From an uncultured Sphingomonas sp. (GTDB lineage Bacteria > Pseudomonadota > Alphaproteobacteria > Sphingomonadales > Sphingomonadaceae): DNA of 64,000 bases. A model generated the notes under the pieces. The model did not search any database and was not told where the DNA came from. It worked only from the letters and a program-made list of their open reading frames with translations. The number at the start of each line of letters is the position of its first letter. Positions within the stretch are counted from its first letter, which is position 1. The position numbers and the translations under genes are program-made. Shown piece by piece: positions 18,475 through 27,015 of this stretch. Where the stretch lies: NCBI GenBank assembly GCA_913776255.1, contig CAJYLV010000040.1:1-64000 (forward strand), in the 5' to 3' direction.

Positions 18475-19497
18475 ATGAGCGAGCGCCGCCGACAGGGCGT
18501 CACGATCCGGGCGGTCGCCGAGCGCGCGGGCGTCTCGGCGATGACCGTCTCCAACGTCATCAACCGCGCCGGCCGCGCCAGCCCGGCGACGGTCGCCGCG
18601 GTCCATGCCGCAGTCGCCGAACTGGGCTATGTCCCCAATGTCGTCGCGCGCCGGCTCGCGCGCGCCCGCGCCACCACGGTCGGGCTGCTCTACAGCGGCG
18701 CGCGCGCACCGTTCCTAGACGCGATCCTGGTCGGCGCGTTGCGCGCCACCAATGCGCGCGGGCTGCAATTGCTGCTTCACGAAGAGGCGCCCGGCACGCC
18801 CGACGCTGCCGAGGCCGCGGTGCGCGCGCTGGCGCGCGGGGGGGCGGACGCGCTGCTGCTGGTACCGCCATTTGCCGAACTGCTGCGTGACTCGCCGGTG
18901 TTGCAGGCGCTGGGGCTGCCGGTCGCGGCGATCGCGATCGGCCATGTCATGCCCGGCATCGCGACGGTGCGGATCGACAATCGCGCGGCGATGGCGGAGC
19001 TGACCGCCCTGCTGATCGCGCGCAATTACCGCCGCATCGCATTGATCGCGGGCAACCCGCGCCATTCCGACAGCGCACCGCGCGTGCAGGGCTATCGCGA
19101 CGCGCTGGCCGCGCACGGCATCGCCGCCGACCCGGCGTTGATGATCGCGGGCCGGTTCGACCGCAGCTCGGGCGAGGAAGCCGCCCGCGCGCTGCTGACC
19201 GGCGCGGTGCGTCCGGATGCGATCATGTGCAGCAACGACGACATGGCGGCCGGAGTCATCGCCGAAGCGCACCGCCACGGGCTGGTGCTGCCGCGCGACC
19301 TCGCCGTCACGGGCTTCGACGACACCACGCTGGCGGCGCGGATCTGGCCGCCACTCACCACGGTCCGCCAGCCCGCCGAGGAAATGGCGTTCCGCGCCGC
19401 CGAGCGGCTGATCGGCACGGGGGACGGCGACGAGGCGGCCACCGACATGATCGTCCCGCACGCGATCGTCGAACGCGAGTCGACGCCGCCGCGGTGA
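18475..19497 (+). CDS. LacI family transcriptional regulator
   Basis: A 340-residue repressor: DNA-binding domain VTIRAVAERAGVSAMTVSNVINR (residues 9-31) with hinge YVPNVVARRLARARATTVGLL, then a periplasmic-binding-protein-like domain with SNDDMAAGVIAEAHRHG and VTGFDDTTLAARIWPPLTT. ATG at 18475 chosen over GTG at 18460. It follows the GMC gene on the same strand with a hairpin between. It is the likely regulator of the 10.2-18.4 kb cluster, with a candidate operator at 11472-11491. Confidence 0.9.
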   Translation: MSERRRQGVTIRAVAERAGVSAMTVSNVINRAGRASPATVAAVHAAVAELGYVPNVVARRLARARATTVGLLYSGARAPFLDAILVGALRATNARGLQLLLHEEAPGTPDAAEAAVRALARGGADALLLVPPFAELLRDSPVLQALGLPVAAIAIGHVMPGIATVRIDNRAAMAELTALLIARNYRRIALIAGNPRHSDSAPRVQGYRDALAAHGIAADPALMIAGRFDRSSGEEAARALLTGAVRPDAIMCSNDDMAAGVIAEAHRHGLVLPRDLAVTGFDDTTLAARIWPPLTTVRQPAEEMAFRAAERLIGTGDGDEAATDMIVPHAIVERESTPPR

Positions 19498-19508
19498 TGA
19501 CATTTCGA

Positions 19509-19709
19509 TAGTCGCCCGGGACCTAATCCGGGACCCCGCTTCCAAATAATCGACAGCGCCGAATTTTCTCGTCATTGCGAGCGTAGCGAAGCAATCCAGG
19601 GTCGGACCAGGACGCCCTGGATTGCTTCGCTACGCTCGCAATGACGATCGCATTGTATGGGTCGATCGGGGTGCGGCGGACCCTCGATCAAGTCCGGAGT
19701 GACGACTTG
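19509..19709. repeat. Family D palindrome split by a family A repeat
   Basis: The left part (gtcgcccgggacctaatccgggaccccgc) and the right part near 19684 (tcgatcaagtccggagtgac) match the two arms of family D elements seen whole at 24671 and 33963. A 77-bp family A element sits between them, so it appears to have inserted into an older family D copy. No gene is seen in 19498-19715. Confidence 0.6.
19570..19646. repeat. 77-bp palindromic repeat (family A), copy 3
   Basis: Same arms and length as the other copies, core orientation as copy 1. Lies between the convergent LacI gene and the hypothetical gene at 19716. Confidence 0.9.
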
Positions 19710-19715
19710 GGTGGC

Positions 19716-20213
19716 TCAGGGATGCACCCGCCCGGCGAGCACCGGGTCGTCGAGATCGATCGGCTCGCGCCTCAGCTGATGACGCTTGTGCTTCCCGGCC
19801 CCGGCAACGCCCTTCACCGCGTCGCCGATCAGCATGAACGGGTCGGTCCCCTCGCCCGGCCGCTCGCAACAGCTACCCGGCGCGATCGCGGTCTGCACCC
19901 CGCGCACCAGCGCCACCACCGGACCGAGAATGTTGAAGCCGACCGGACATCCGCCCAATCGCGATGCGCACGGGCCGGATTCGGAGGCGAGCGCGCCTAT
20001 GCCTCTCATGTCGTGATTGACCGGACGTGGTCGGGGCGACACGGCTTCGTCCGGAAACGGCAGCGCCTGCGCCGGCAGCGGGTCGGCGCACACCACCACC
20101 TCGCCCTGCTCGGCATTGCGCACGCAAGGCTGGTCGCCGACCGGCGCCAGGATCGAATGCCGCTCCGGCGCCGCCGGGGCCGCGGCCTGTAGCAGGATCG
20201 CGAGGATCAGCAT
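19716..20213 (-). CDS. Hypothetical exported protein
   Basis: 165 residues, not recognised. A short hydrophobic N-terminus (MLILAILLQAAAPAAP) suggests export. Six cysteines are spread through the body (QPCVRN, VVCADP, GPCASRLGGCP, GSCCERP), consistent with disulfides outside the cytoplasm. There is a KHKRHQLRREPIDLDDP basic C-terminal stretch. Codon use is like the surroundings. Next gene upstream on the same strand is an acidic hypothetical. Confidence 0.65.
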   Translation of the reverse strand: MLILAILLQAAAPAAPERHSILAPVGDQPCVRNAEQGEVVVCADPLPAQALPFPDEAVSPRPRPVNHDMRGIGALASESGPCASRLGGCPVGFNILGPVVALVRGVQTAIAPGSCCERPGEGTDPFMLIGDAVKGVAGAGKHKRHQLRREPIDLDDPVLAGRVHP

Positions 20214-20270
20214 CGCCGCGCATCCTGCTTGGCCGCCGGGGCGCGGTCAACCGACCGCCGCCGTTCCGGG

Positions 20271-20609
20271 TCAGGGACGCAGCGCGGTGTCGTCGCGGTC
20301 GTCGAGCTCGTCGTCCTCGACGCTGCCGTCGTCGAACTCGGCCTGCACCTCATCCTCGGCGACGTCGCCGTCGTCGGCATCGGCGTCGCCGTCCTGCCGC
20401 GCGACCTCGCCGTCGGTCATCACCAGCTCGTCCTCGTCCTCCGCATCGTCGTCGCTGCCGATGTCGGGATCGAGGTCGACGATGATCGTGCCGTCGCCGG
20501 GTCCGTCGCGGGTCGCCTCGAGGATCTCGGCGCGCTGGCTCTCGTCATAGCCGTCCTCGTCATAGCCGTCGTCGCCAGAGCCCTGACCGTACACCTGATG
20601 CCCGCCCAT
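20271..20609 (-). CDS. Highly acidic low-complexity hypothetical protein
   Basis: 112 residues starting MGGHQVYGQGSGDDGYD. More than a third of residues are Asp or Glu, with runs such as SDDDAEDEDE, while a short ATRDGPGDGTIIVDLDP segment looks folded. No membrane segment or Cys. Low-complexity and probably disordered; calcium or nucleic-acid mimicry are only guesses. It shares a strand with the hypothetical at 19716 and is divergent from the dioxygenase gene. Confidence 0.6.
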   Translation of the reverse strand: MGGHQVYGQGSGDDGYDEDGYDESQRAEILEATRDGPGDGTIIVDLDPDIGSDDDAEDEDELVMTDGEVARQDGDADADDGDVAEDEVQAEFDDGSVEDDELDDRDDTALRP

Positions 20610-20729
20610 CGCGCAGCTCCTCCAATCGTTACGCGGATCGAACGGCAGACTCGCCCCGCCGGTTCCGGCGGCTGGCGTCCGCCCGCGGGAGCGCCTACCT
20701 AGAAGGTTCAGAAAAACGGACGATTGACC

Positions 20730-21710
20730 ATGCTCGACACCCCTGCCGCCCCCGGCGCCGCCCCCGATACGGCCGACGTCCCGACGCTCAGCCTCGCCGA
20801 TCAGGCGTGCGATCCCGACGCCTTCGCCGCCGCGCTGGGCGGATCGTTCGAGCGGTTCGGCTTTGCGATCGTCGCCGATCACGGCGTGCCGCAGCCGCTG
20901 ATCGACCGCGCCTGGGCGGAAACCGCCGAACTGTTCGCGCTGCCCGAGGAAGAGAAGCGCCGCTACCACACGCCGGGCGGCGGCGGCGCGCGCGGCTATA
21001 CGCCGTTCAAGACCGAGATTGCCAAGGACGCGCGCCACGTCGACCTAAAGGAATTCTGGCATGTCGGCCGCGAGCTGCCCGAGGGGCATCGCTACGCCGC
21101 CGATATGGCGCCGAACATCTGGCCCGAGCGCCCGGCCGGCTTCCGCGACACGTTCGTCGAACTGTTCGCCGCCTTCGACCGTGCCGGCGACCGGCTGCTT
21201 TCGGCGATCGCGCGGCACCTCGGCCTCGCCCCCGACTGGTTCGATCCGGCGGTCAAGGACGGCAATTCGGTGCTGCGGCTGCTCCATTACCCCCCGATCC
21301 CGGCGGATGCCGAAGGGGTGCGGGCCGGCGCGCATGAGGACATCAACCTCATCACGCTGCTGCTCGGCGCCGAGGAGGCCGGGCTCGAACTGCTCGACCG
21401 CGCGACCGGCCAGTGGCTGGCGGTCAAGCCGCCGGAAGGCGCGATGGTCGTCAACGTCGGCGACATGCTGCAGCGGCTGACCAACCACGTCCTGCCCTCG
21501 ACCACGCACCGCGTCGTCAACCCGCCGCCCGAGCGCCGCGGCCATTCGCGCTATTCGATGCCGTTCTTCCTGCACCCCGCGCCCGATTTCCTGATCGAGA
21601 CGCTGCCGCAGACGATCACCGCGGAGAGTCCGAACCGCTATCCCGAGCCGATCACCGCGCACGGCTATCTCCACCAGCGGCTGGTCGAGATCGGGCTCAT
21701 CAAGCCATGA
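20730..21710 (+). CDS. Isopenicillin N synthase-like 2-oxoglutarate/Fe(II) dioxygenase
   Basis: A 326-residue non-heme iron oxygenase. The N-terminal DIOX_N region has FERFGFAIVADHGVP. The Fe(II) triad is seen as GAHEDINLIT (HxD) and the distal His in NHVLPSTTHRVV, and the 2-oxoglutarate Arg in RYSMPFFLHP. ATG at 20730 used. Such enzymes act in varied oxidations; clustering with a tiny bactofilin-like gene gives no substrate clue. Confidence 0.88.
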   Translation: MLDTPAAPGAAPDTADVPTLSLADQACDPDAFAAALGGSFERFGFAIVADHGVPQPLIDRAWAETAELFALPEEEKRRYHTPGGGGARGYTPFKTEIAKDARHVDLKEFWHVGRELPEGHRYAADMAPNIWPERPAGFRDTFVELFAAFDRAGDRLLSAIARHLGLAPDWFDPAVKDGNSVLRLLHYPPIPADAEGVRAGAHEDINLITLLLGAEEAGLELLDRATGQWLAVKPPEGAMVVNVGDMLQRLTNHVLPSTTHRVVNPPPERRGHSRYSMPFFLHPAPDFLIETLPQTITAESPNRYPEPITAHGYLHQRLVEIGLIKP

Positions 21711-21949
21711 GGGATCTGGCGGGGATCGTCAGTGGCGCGATCCGGCTCGACCGCGATGCCGATGTTTCGGGGATCGTCAGCGGCGACATCACCGTCGCCG
21801 CGGGCTGCCGCGTCACGATCTCGGGCATGGTGCGCGGCGACGTCACCGCCGAGCCGGGCGCGGAGGTGACGATCACCGGCATCGTCAACGGCGCGGTCCA
21901 TGCCGAGGGCGCGACCGTGCATGTCACCGGGATCGTGACGCTGCCTTAA
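21707..21949 (+). CDS. Small polymer-forming (bactofilin-like) repeat protein
   Basis: 80 residues made of four or five hydrophobic/Gly repeats (GIVSGAIRLDRDADVSGIVS, then GDITVAAGCRVTISGMVRG and so on), the pattern of a right-handed beta-helix as in bactofilins. It is shorter than usual bactofilins (about 120-180), so it may be a minimal form. Its ATG overlaps the dioxygenase stop, so the two are coupled. Confidence 0.7.
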   Translation: MRDLAGIVSGAIRLDRDADVSGIVSGDITVAAGCRVTISGMVRGDVTAEPGAEVTITGIVNGAVHAEGATVHVTGIVTLP

Positions 21950-21958
21950 GAGAGTCAT

Positions 21959-22035
21959 CGTCATTGCGAGCGCAGCGAAGCAATCCAGGGCGTCCTGAGC
22001 CGGCCCTGGATTGCCTCGCTACGCTCGCAATGACG
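21959..22035. repeat. 77-bp palindromic repeat (family A), copy 4
   Basis: Same arms, core gcgtcctgagccggc, 77 bp, between convergent genes, beginning 10 bases after the bactofilin-like stop and ending 8 bases before the phosphoribosyltransferase stop. Confidence 0.9.
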
Positions 22036-22043
22036 CGAGATGA

Positions 22044-22562
22044 TTACGCCGTCCGCTCCGGCACCTCGTCGGCATCCGCCGCGATCGAGGTCGCCGGTGC
22101 CAGCGCCTCCCACGGGAACACGAACCAGTCCTTGGTCACCGCGCGGTCGATCGTCCGCGCCGCGAGGTCGACCTTCGCCGCCGAGCCGCGATTGTCGATC
22201 AGCGTCGCGAAGCGCATCGCGCCCGCCGCGCCGCCGGCCTGCTCCAGCAGCCCGCGCAGCTTGGCGATCGTGCGCCCCGAATCGTTGATGTCGTCGATGA
22301 ACAGCAGCTTCTGCCCCTCGCGTGTCAGCGCGGCGAGCCGCTCGATCGCTGGGGCGGCGCGCGTGTCGTCCTGCGCCGAATAATCGACCGACTGCATCGG
22401 CAGTCCCGCCGCGTGGCTCAGATACACTGCGGGAACCAGCCCGCCGCGCCCGATACCGACCAGCCAGTCGGGGCGCCATGCCGTATCGCGCGCGATCTTC
22501 GCGGCGAGCGTCCGGACATCGGCAATCAGGTCGGCATGGGTGACGGCGGTGAGGATCGGCAT
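22044..22562 (-). CDS. Phosphoribosyltransferase family protein
   Basis: A 172-residue type I PRTase. LVGIGRGGLVPAVYLSHA is the N-terminal flexible-loop region. LLFIDDINDSGRTI is the PRPP-binding motif with its acidic pair, and KDWFVFPWE is typical of hypoxanthine/xanthine-guanine enzymes. Probable purine base salvage; base specificity is not certain. A GTG one codon upstream of ATG 22562 is possible. Confidence 0.88.
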   Translation of the reverse strand: MPILTAVTHADLIADVRTLAAKIARDTAWRPDWLVGIGRGGLVPAVYLSHAAGLPMQSVDYSAQDDTRAAPAIERLAALTREGQKLLFIDDINDSGRTIAKLRGLLEQAGGAAGAMRFATLIDNRGSAAKVDLAARTIDRAVTKDWFVFPWEALAPATSIAADADEVPERTA

Positions 22563-22609
22563 CACGATCCTCTACACGACCGCCCCCGCCATGCCATAGC
22601 CCGCGCGGG

Positions 22610-23773
22610 CTATTTTCCCGCGAAGCCGGTCGGCGCGGGCGACACCGTCACCGTCTCGCCGCCGCGGATTTCCTGCACCTCCAGCGCGCGCTCGGCGACA
22701 TTGTCGCGGCCGAAGCGGAACGCGCCGTCGATCCCCGCAAAGCCGTCGGCGTCGCGCAGCCGGTTCTCGGGGAACGGCGACCCCGGCCGCCACTCGCGCG
22801 CGATCCGCACCACCAGCAGCACCGAATCATAGCCGAGGCTCGACAGCCGGTACGGCGAGGTGTTGAAGCGCGCGCGATAGTTGCGCGCATATTGGCGGTA
22901 GAGCGTGTCGGGCACGCTCGCGAACCATGCGCCGTTGAGCACCGCCGACGAGCGCGACGCGCCGTCCGAGTTCCACAATTCGGTGCCGAGGATCTGCGTC
23001 GACGGGCTGTTGCGTCGGATCAGCGGCACCGCGGCGGTGGCGGTCGCCGCGCTGTCGGCGACCAGCACCGCGCCGAACGGCGCGTCCTTGGCCATCCGCT
23101 GCACCGCGCTGCCCAGCGCGCCGCTGCCGCGATCATAGGTCTGGAGCGACACGACGCGCCCGCCCGCCTGCTCCACGGCGCGCAGGAACGCCGTCGACGC
23201 GCGGCTGCCGTACAGCGCGTTGGGGACGATACCGCCGAAATTGTCGATCCCGCGCCCGCGCGCATAAGCGACGACGCGCTCGATCGCCTGGGCGGGCGCG
23301 TAGCCGAGGACGTAAGCGCCGTTGCCCGCCACGCCGGTATCGTTGGAGAAGGACAGCACCGGCACCTTCGCCGCGCGCGCGATCGGCGCGACCGCGCGGA
23401 CGTCCTCGGCGAGCAACGGCCCGAGGATCAGCTGCGCGCCCTCGCGGATCGCGCGGCTCGCCGCCGCCGCCGCGCCGGTGGCGGTGTCGTAGCTGGTGAT
23501 CCGCACCTGCTGGTTGCGCGTGTCGAGCAGCGCGAGCTGCGTGGCATTGGCGAGGCTGCGCCCCACCCCGCCGTTGCTGCCGGTCAGCGGCACCAGCAGC
23601 GCGACGCGGTTGCGCGCGGCGTCCTGCGGCAGCCCGGTCACCACCTCGGGCGCGGTCTCGCGCGGCGGCGGCGCGGGCTGCGCGGTCGGCGCCTGCTGCA
23701 CCGGCCCCCGCGGCACCACCGTCGAACAGGCCGCGAGCAACAACGCCCCCGCGACCGTGATGACGCGCGACAT
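22610..23773 (-). CDS. LpoA-like penicillin-binding protein activator (lipoprotein)
   Basis: A 387-residue lipoprotein with lipobox AGALLLAAC. A Pro/Gln-rich linker follows, then a periplasmic-binding-protein type I domain with VALLVPLTGSNGGVGRSLANA, ARAAKVPVLSFSNDT and TQILGTELWNSDGA. Its place immediately divergent from rsmI is the alphaproteobacterial arrangement of the LpoA-type gene, which activates peptidoglycan synthase PBP1A. An upstream ATG at 23812 overlapping the rsmI start was rejected because the lipoprotein signal begins at 23773. Confidence 0.84.
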   Translation of the reverse strand: MSRVITVAGALLLAACSTVVPRGPVQQAPTAQPAPPPRETAPEVVTGLPQDAARNRVALLVPLTGSNGGVGRSLANATQLALLDTRNQQVRITSYDTATGAAAAASRAIREGAQLILGPLLAEDVRAVAPIARAAKVPVLSFSNDTGVAGNGAYVLGYAPAQAIERVVAYARGRGIDNFGGIVPNALYGSRASTAFLRAVEQAGGRVVSLQTYDRGSGALGSAVQRMAKDAPFGAVLVADSAATATAAVPLIRRNSPSTQILGTELWNSDGASRSSAVLNGAWFASVPDTLYRQYARNYRARFNTSPYRLSSLGYDSVLLVVRIAREWRPGSPFPENRLRDADGFAGIDGAFRFGRDNVAERALEVQEIRGGETVTVSPAPTGFAGK

Positions 23774-23810
23774 TGCGCTCGACCATTGCGAACGCCCGAT
23801 CGCCTCTGCC

Positions 23811-24665
23811 ATGACTACTCCCGTGAACCCGTTGACCCCCGGCCTGTACATCGTCGCCACCCCGATCGGCAATCTCGGCGATCTCTCCCCCCGCGCGGCC
23901 GAGGTGCTCGCGGGCGCGGACGTGATCGCCGTGGAGGATACGCGCGTGACCGCCGGATTGCTCCGCCACATCGGCACCAAGCGCCCGATGACCCCCTATC
24001 ACGACCATAATGCCGAGCATGTCCGCCCGCAGTTGATCGCGCGGATGGCAAGCGAGGTGGTCGCGCTGGTGTCCGACGCCGGCACGCCACTGATCTCCGA
24101 CCCCGGCTACAAATTGGTGCGCGATGCGCGCGCGGCCGGGCATCAGGTCGTCACCATCCCCGGCCCGTGCGCCGCGATCGCCGCGCTGACGCTCGCCGGG
24201 CTGCCGACCGACCGCTTCTTCTTCCTCGGATTTTTGCCTTCCAAGGAACAGGCGCGCGCCGCCGCGATCGCCGAGGTCGCCGCGATCCGCGCGACGCTGG
24301 TGATCTACGAATCCGGCCCGCGGCTGTCCGCCTGCCTGTCGGCGCTCGCCGCCGGGCTCGGCGACCGCGAGGCGGCGGTGGCGCGCGAGATCACCAAGAA
24401 ATTCGAGGAAGCGGTCACCGGCACGCTGTCGACGCTCGCCGCGCGTTATGCCGAGACGCCGCCGAAGGGCGAGATCGTCGTCGTCGTCGCCCCGCCAGAG
24501 CCCCCCGCCCCCGCCGCGATCGAGGACGCCGATGCCGCGCTCGCCGAGGCGCTCACCCGGCTCCCCGCGTCCAAGGCAGCGGGTGAGGTCGCCAAGGCGT
24601 TCGGCGTCGACCGCAAGGCGCTCTACGCCCGCGCGCTCGCGATGAAGGGTGAGACGGATGCCTGA
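23811..24665 (+). CDS. rsmI: 16S rRNA 2'-O-ribose C1402 methyltransferase
   Basis: SAM-dependent methyltransferase that ribose-methylates C1402 of 16S rRNA. 284 residues with YIVATPIGNLGDLSPRA, the tetrapyrrole-methylase-fold signature VALVSDAGTPLISDPGYKLV, and KKFEEAVTGTL. The C-terminal ALTRLPASKAAGEVAKAFG is the RsmI HTH-like tail. yraN and gshB usually come next; here they are separated by an inserted glycosidase and regulator. Confidence 0.96.
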   Translation: MTTPVNPLTPGLYIVATPIGNLGDLSPRAAEVLAGADVIAVEDTRVTAGLLRHIGTKRPMTPYHDHNAEHVRPQLIARMASEVVALVSDAGTPLISDPGYKLVRDARAAGHQVVTIPGPCAAIAALTLAGLPTDRFFFLGFLPSKEQARAAAIAEVAAIRATLVIYESGPRLSACLSALAAGLGDREAAVAREITKKFEEAVTGTLSTLAARYAETPPKGEIVVVVAPPEPPAPAAIEDADAALAEALTRLPASKAAGEVAKAFGVDRKALYARALAMKGETDA

Positions 24666-24670
24666 TTACT

Positions 24671-24756
24671 TGTCGCCCCGGACTTGATCCGGGGCCCCGC
24701 CCTTCCTGACGGTGGAGGGTGAAAAGCGGGATCCCGGATCAAGTCCGGGATGACGA
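24671..24756. repeat. Palindromic repeat family D (cggacttgatccgggg type), copy 1
   Basis: About 86 bp with inverted ends gtcgccccggacttgatcc / ggatcaagtccgggatgac. It follows the rsmI stop by 5 bases and precedes the GH84 gene. Confidence 0.8.
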
Positions 24757-24809
24757 TCGACGAGCGCGAAGAGTGCGGTTGCCCAGGCATCGGCAAAACC
24801 CTACGACGG

Positions 24810-24821
24810 TGGTTAATACCA
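24810..24821. promoter_or_regulatory. Operator candidate upstream of the GH84 gene
   Basis: TGGTTAATACCA, a 12-bp near-palindrome (10 of 12 matched), lies 20 bases upstream of the GH84 start. It could be the site of the LacI-type regulator encoded next (27016). Evidence is only symmetry and location. Confidence 0.3.
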
Positions 24822-24841
24822 ATAGCATACCGGAGAACGAC

Positions 24842-26764
24842 ATGACCCGCCGCATCGGCCTGCCCCTGTTGGCCGCCACGCTCCTGTCGTCCACCCCGCT
24901 CGCAGCACAGGTCGCGACCCGCCCGGCGATCTTCCCGGCACCGACCGAGCTGACGCTCGGCGCCGGCACGATGACGCTCGGCCGCCATGTCACGCTGGTC
25001 GCCGCACCCGGCACCGACGCCGCCACCGTCGCGCTGGCCGCACAGGTCTTGCGCGCCGCCGGGGTCGAGACGGTCACCACCGCCCGCCGCCCCGCCGCGG
25101 ACGCCGCGCAGCCGCAGATCGTGCTCGGGCTCGCCGATGCCGCGCTCGTCCGCACCGCGCTGGCCGGCACCACGCCGGATACCGCGCGCGAGGGGTATAC
25201 GCTCACCGTCGCGCCCGCCGCGAACACGGTGACGCTGGCCGGTCATGACGCCGACGGGCTGTTCCACGCGGTGCAGACGCTCCGCCAGCTCGTCCAGCGC
25301 GCCACGCTCCCCGCGCTCGTGATCCGCGACCATCCCGCGATGCCGGTGCGCGGGACCATCGAGGGCTTCTACGGCAAGCCGTGGACGATGGCCGAACGCA
25401 CCCGCCACCTCGACTTTCTCGCGACGGTCAAGGCCAATACCTATGTCTACAGCCCCAAGGACGATCCCTATGCGCGCGACCGCTGGCGCGAGGCCTATCC
25501 CGCCGCGACGCTGACCCAGCTCGGCACGCTGGCGCAGGCGGCGGCGCGCAACCATGTCGATTTCGTCTATGCTATCTCACCGGGGCCAAGCATCTGCTTC
25601 TCCGCGCCGGCCGACCTTCAGGCGCTGCGCACCAAGTTCGACGCGTTGCGCGCGATCGGCATCCACCGCTTCTACGTCGCGCTCGACGACATCGAATACA
25701 AGAAGTGGAATTGCGACGCCGATCAGGCCGCGTTCGGCCCCTCGGGCGCTGCCGCCGCCGGCAAGGCGCAGGCGCAGCTGCTCAATGCGGTACAGGCCGA
25801 CCTGACGCGCCGCGATCCCACGGCCCCGCCGCTCATCATGGTGCCGACCGAATATTACGACGCCAAGGACACCCCCTACAAGGCCGCGCTGCGCGACGAT
25901 CTCGATCCCAAGGTGGTGGTGCAATGGACCGGCACCGATGTCGTGCCGCCCGCGATCTCGGTGCCCGATGCCAAGGCCGCGACGCGGGCATTCGGGCGCA
26001 AGACGCTGTTGTGGGACAATTATCCCGTCAATGATTATGCGCAGACCACCGGGCGGCTGCTGATGGCGCCCTACACCCGCCGCGAGGCCGGGCTGGCGGG
26101 CGAGCTGACCGGCATCCTGTCGAACCCGATGAACCAGGAAGCGCCGAGCCGCGTCGCGGTCACCGGCGTGCTGGCGTTCGCGTGGAACGACACCGGCTAT
26201 GACGCGCAGCAGACGTGGCATTGGTCGGCGCGCGAGCTGGCCGGCGGCGATGCGCGCGCGACCGCGGCGTTGCTGACCTTCTTCGACACCCAGCACATGG
26301 CCCCGACCTTCGGCAGCCAGCCATGGCAGGAGCAGGCGCCGCGGCTGCACGCCGTGCTGACGCAGGTCCGCGAGGCACTGGCGGACGGCGACGCCGGCAC
26401 ACGCGCGCAGGCGGTCGCCGACCTGACCAGCGTCGCCGACGATCTCGCCGCCGCGCCCGACACGATCCGCGCCGGGGTAGCGGACGCGTCCTTCACCGAA
26501 CAGGCGCGTCCGTGGCTCGACGCGCTGGCGCTATGGGGCCGCGCCTTGCAACAGACCGCCACCGGACTCGCCGCCGCCGACGCGGCGAGCCCCGCGGCGG
26601 CGCGTTATTTCGCCGATGCGCGGCGGCTGGCCGGCGACGCGGCGGCGGTCAGGACGATCCCCGGCGCAACGCGCTTCGACGGCGCGATCCGCATCGCCGA
26701 CGGCGTCCTCGACCGCTTCATCGCCGATGCGCCGGGATTGATCGGACCAGCGAGCGGGCGGTGA
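24842..26764 (+). CDS. GH84-type beta-N-acetylglucosaminidase, exported
   Basis: A 640-residue glycosidase with signal peptide (LPLLAATLLSSTPLAAQ). The N-terminal domain (25-160) resembles the GH20b/GH84 accessory fold. The catalytic barrel has VRGTIEGFYGKPWT, VKANTYVYSPKDDP and the adjacent catalytic Asp pair in YVALDDIEY at about 281-282, the substrate-assisted carboxylates of GH84 (hyaluronidase/O-GlcNAcase family). A helical C-terminal domain follows. Likely acts on N-acetylglucosaminides in the periplasm or outside. The 85-base upstream region has an operator-like palindrome. Confidence 0.88.
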   Translation: MTRRIGLPLLAATLLSSTPLAAQVATRPAIFPAPTELTLGAGTMTLGRHVTLVAAPGTDAATVALAAQVLRAAGVETVTTARRPAADAAQPQIVLGLADAALVRTALAGTTPDTAREGYTLTVAPAANTVTLAGHDADGLFHAVQTLRQLVQRATLPALVIRDHPAMPVRGTIEGFYGKPWTMAERTRHLDFLATVKANTYVYSPKDDPYARDRWREAYPAATLTQLGTLAQAAARNHVDFVYAISPGPSICFSAPADLQALRTKFDALRAIGIHRFYVALDDIEYKKWNCDADQAAFGPSGAAAAGKAQAQLLNAVQADLTRRDPTAPPLIMVPTEYYDAKDTPYKAALRDDLDPKVVVQWTGTDVVPPAISVPDAKAATRAFGRKTLLWDNYPVNDYAQTTGRLLMAPYTRREAGLAGELTGILSNPMNQEAPSRVAVTGVLAFAWNDTGYDAQQTWHWSARELAGGDARATAALLTFFDTQHMAPTFGSQPWQEQAPRLHAVLTQVREALADGDAGTRAQAVADLTSVADDLAAAPDTIRAGVADASFTEQARPWLDALALWGRALQQTATGLAAADAASPAAARYFADARRLAGDAAAVRTIPGATRFDGAIRIADGVLDRFIADAPGLIGPASGR

Positions 26765-27015
26765 CGGAGCGCGTCATTTGTCCTTCTGGAGGCAACGTCT
26801 TCATGCTGACCGATGTATACGTTGCGGAAGCACCTTGCTCCCGGTGACGCGGAACTCGCCAACTACGCTTGGTGCGGCGGTGCCCTCCGAAACGTCCCTG
26901 GTCCACAGGCCGAGACGGCAAGCTCCGTCGTCGCGCTGTTACCGGTATTAGCGGCGCCCCGTACTGGCAATGGATGTCGATTGACCCATTCCGGGCAAGT
27001 GGCCAAGGCGGCCGC
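26765..27015 (+). other. Gene-free leader of the LacI gene
   Basis: 251 bases between the GH84 stop and the regulator start. No ORF is convincing. TACCGGTA at 26940-26947 is a perfect 8-bp palindrome (core of gttaccggtatta) and a candidate autoregulatory operator for the following LacI-type gene. Confidence 0.35.
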
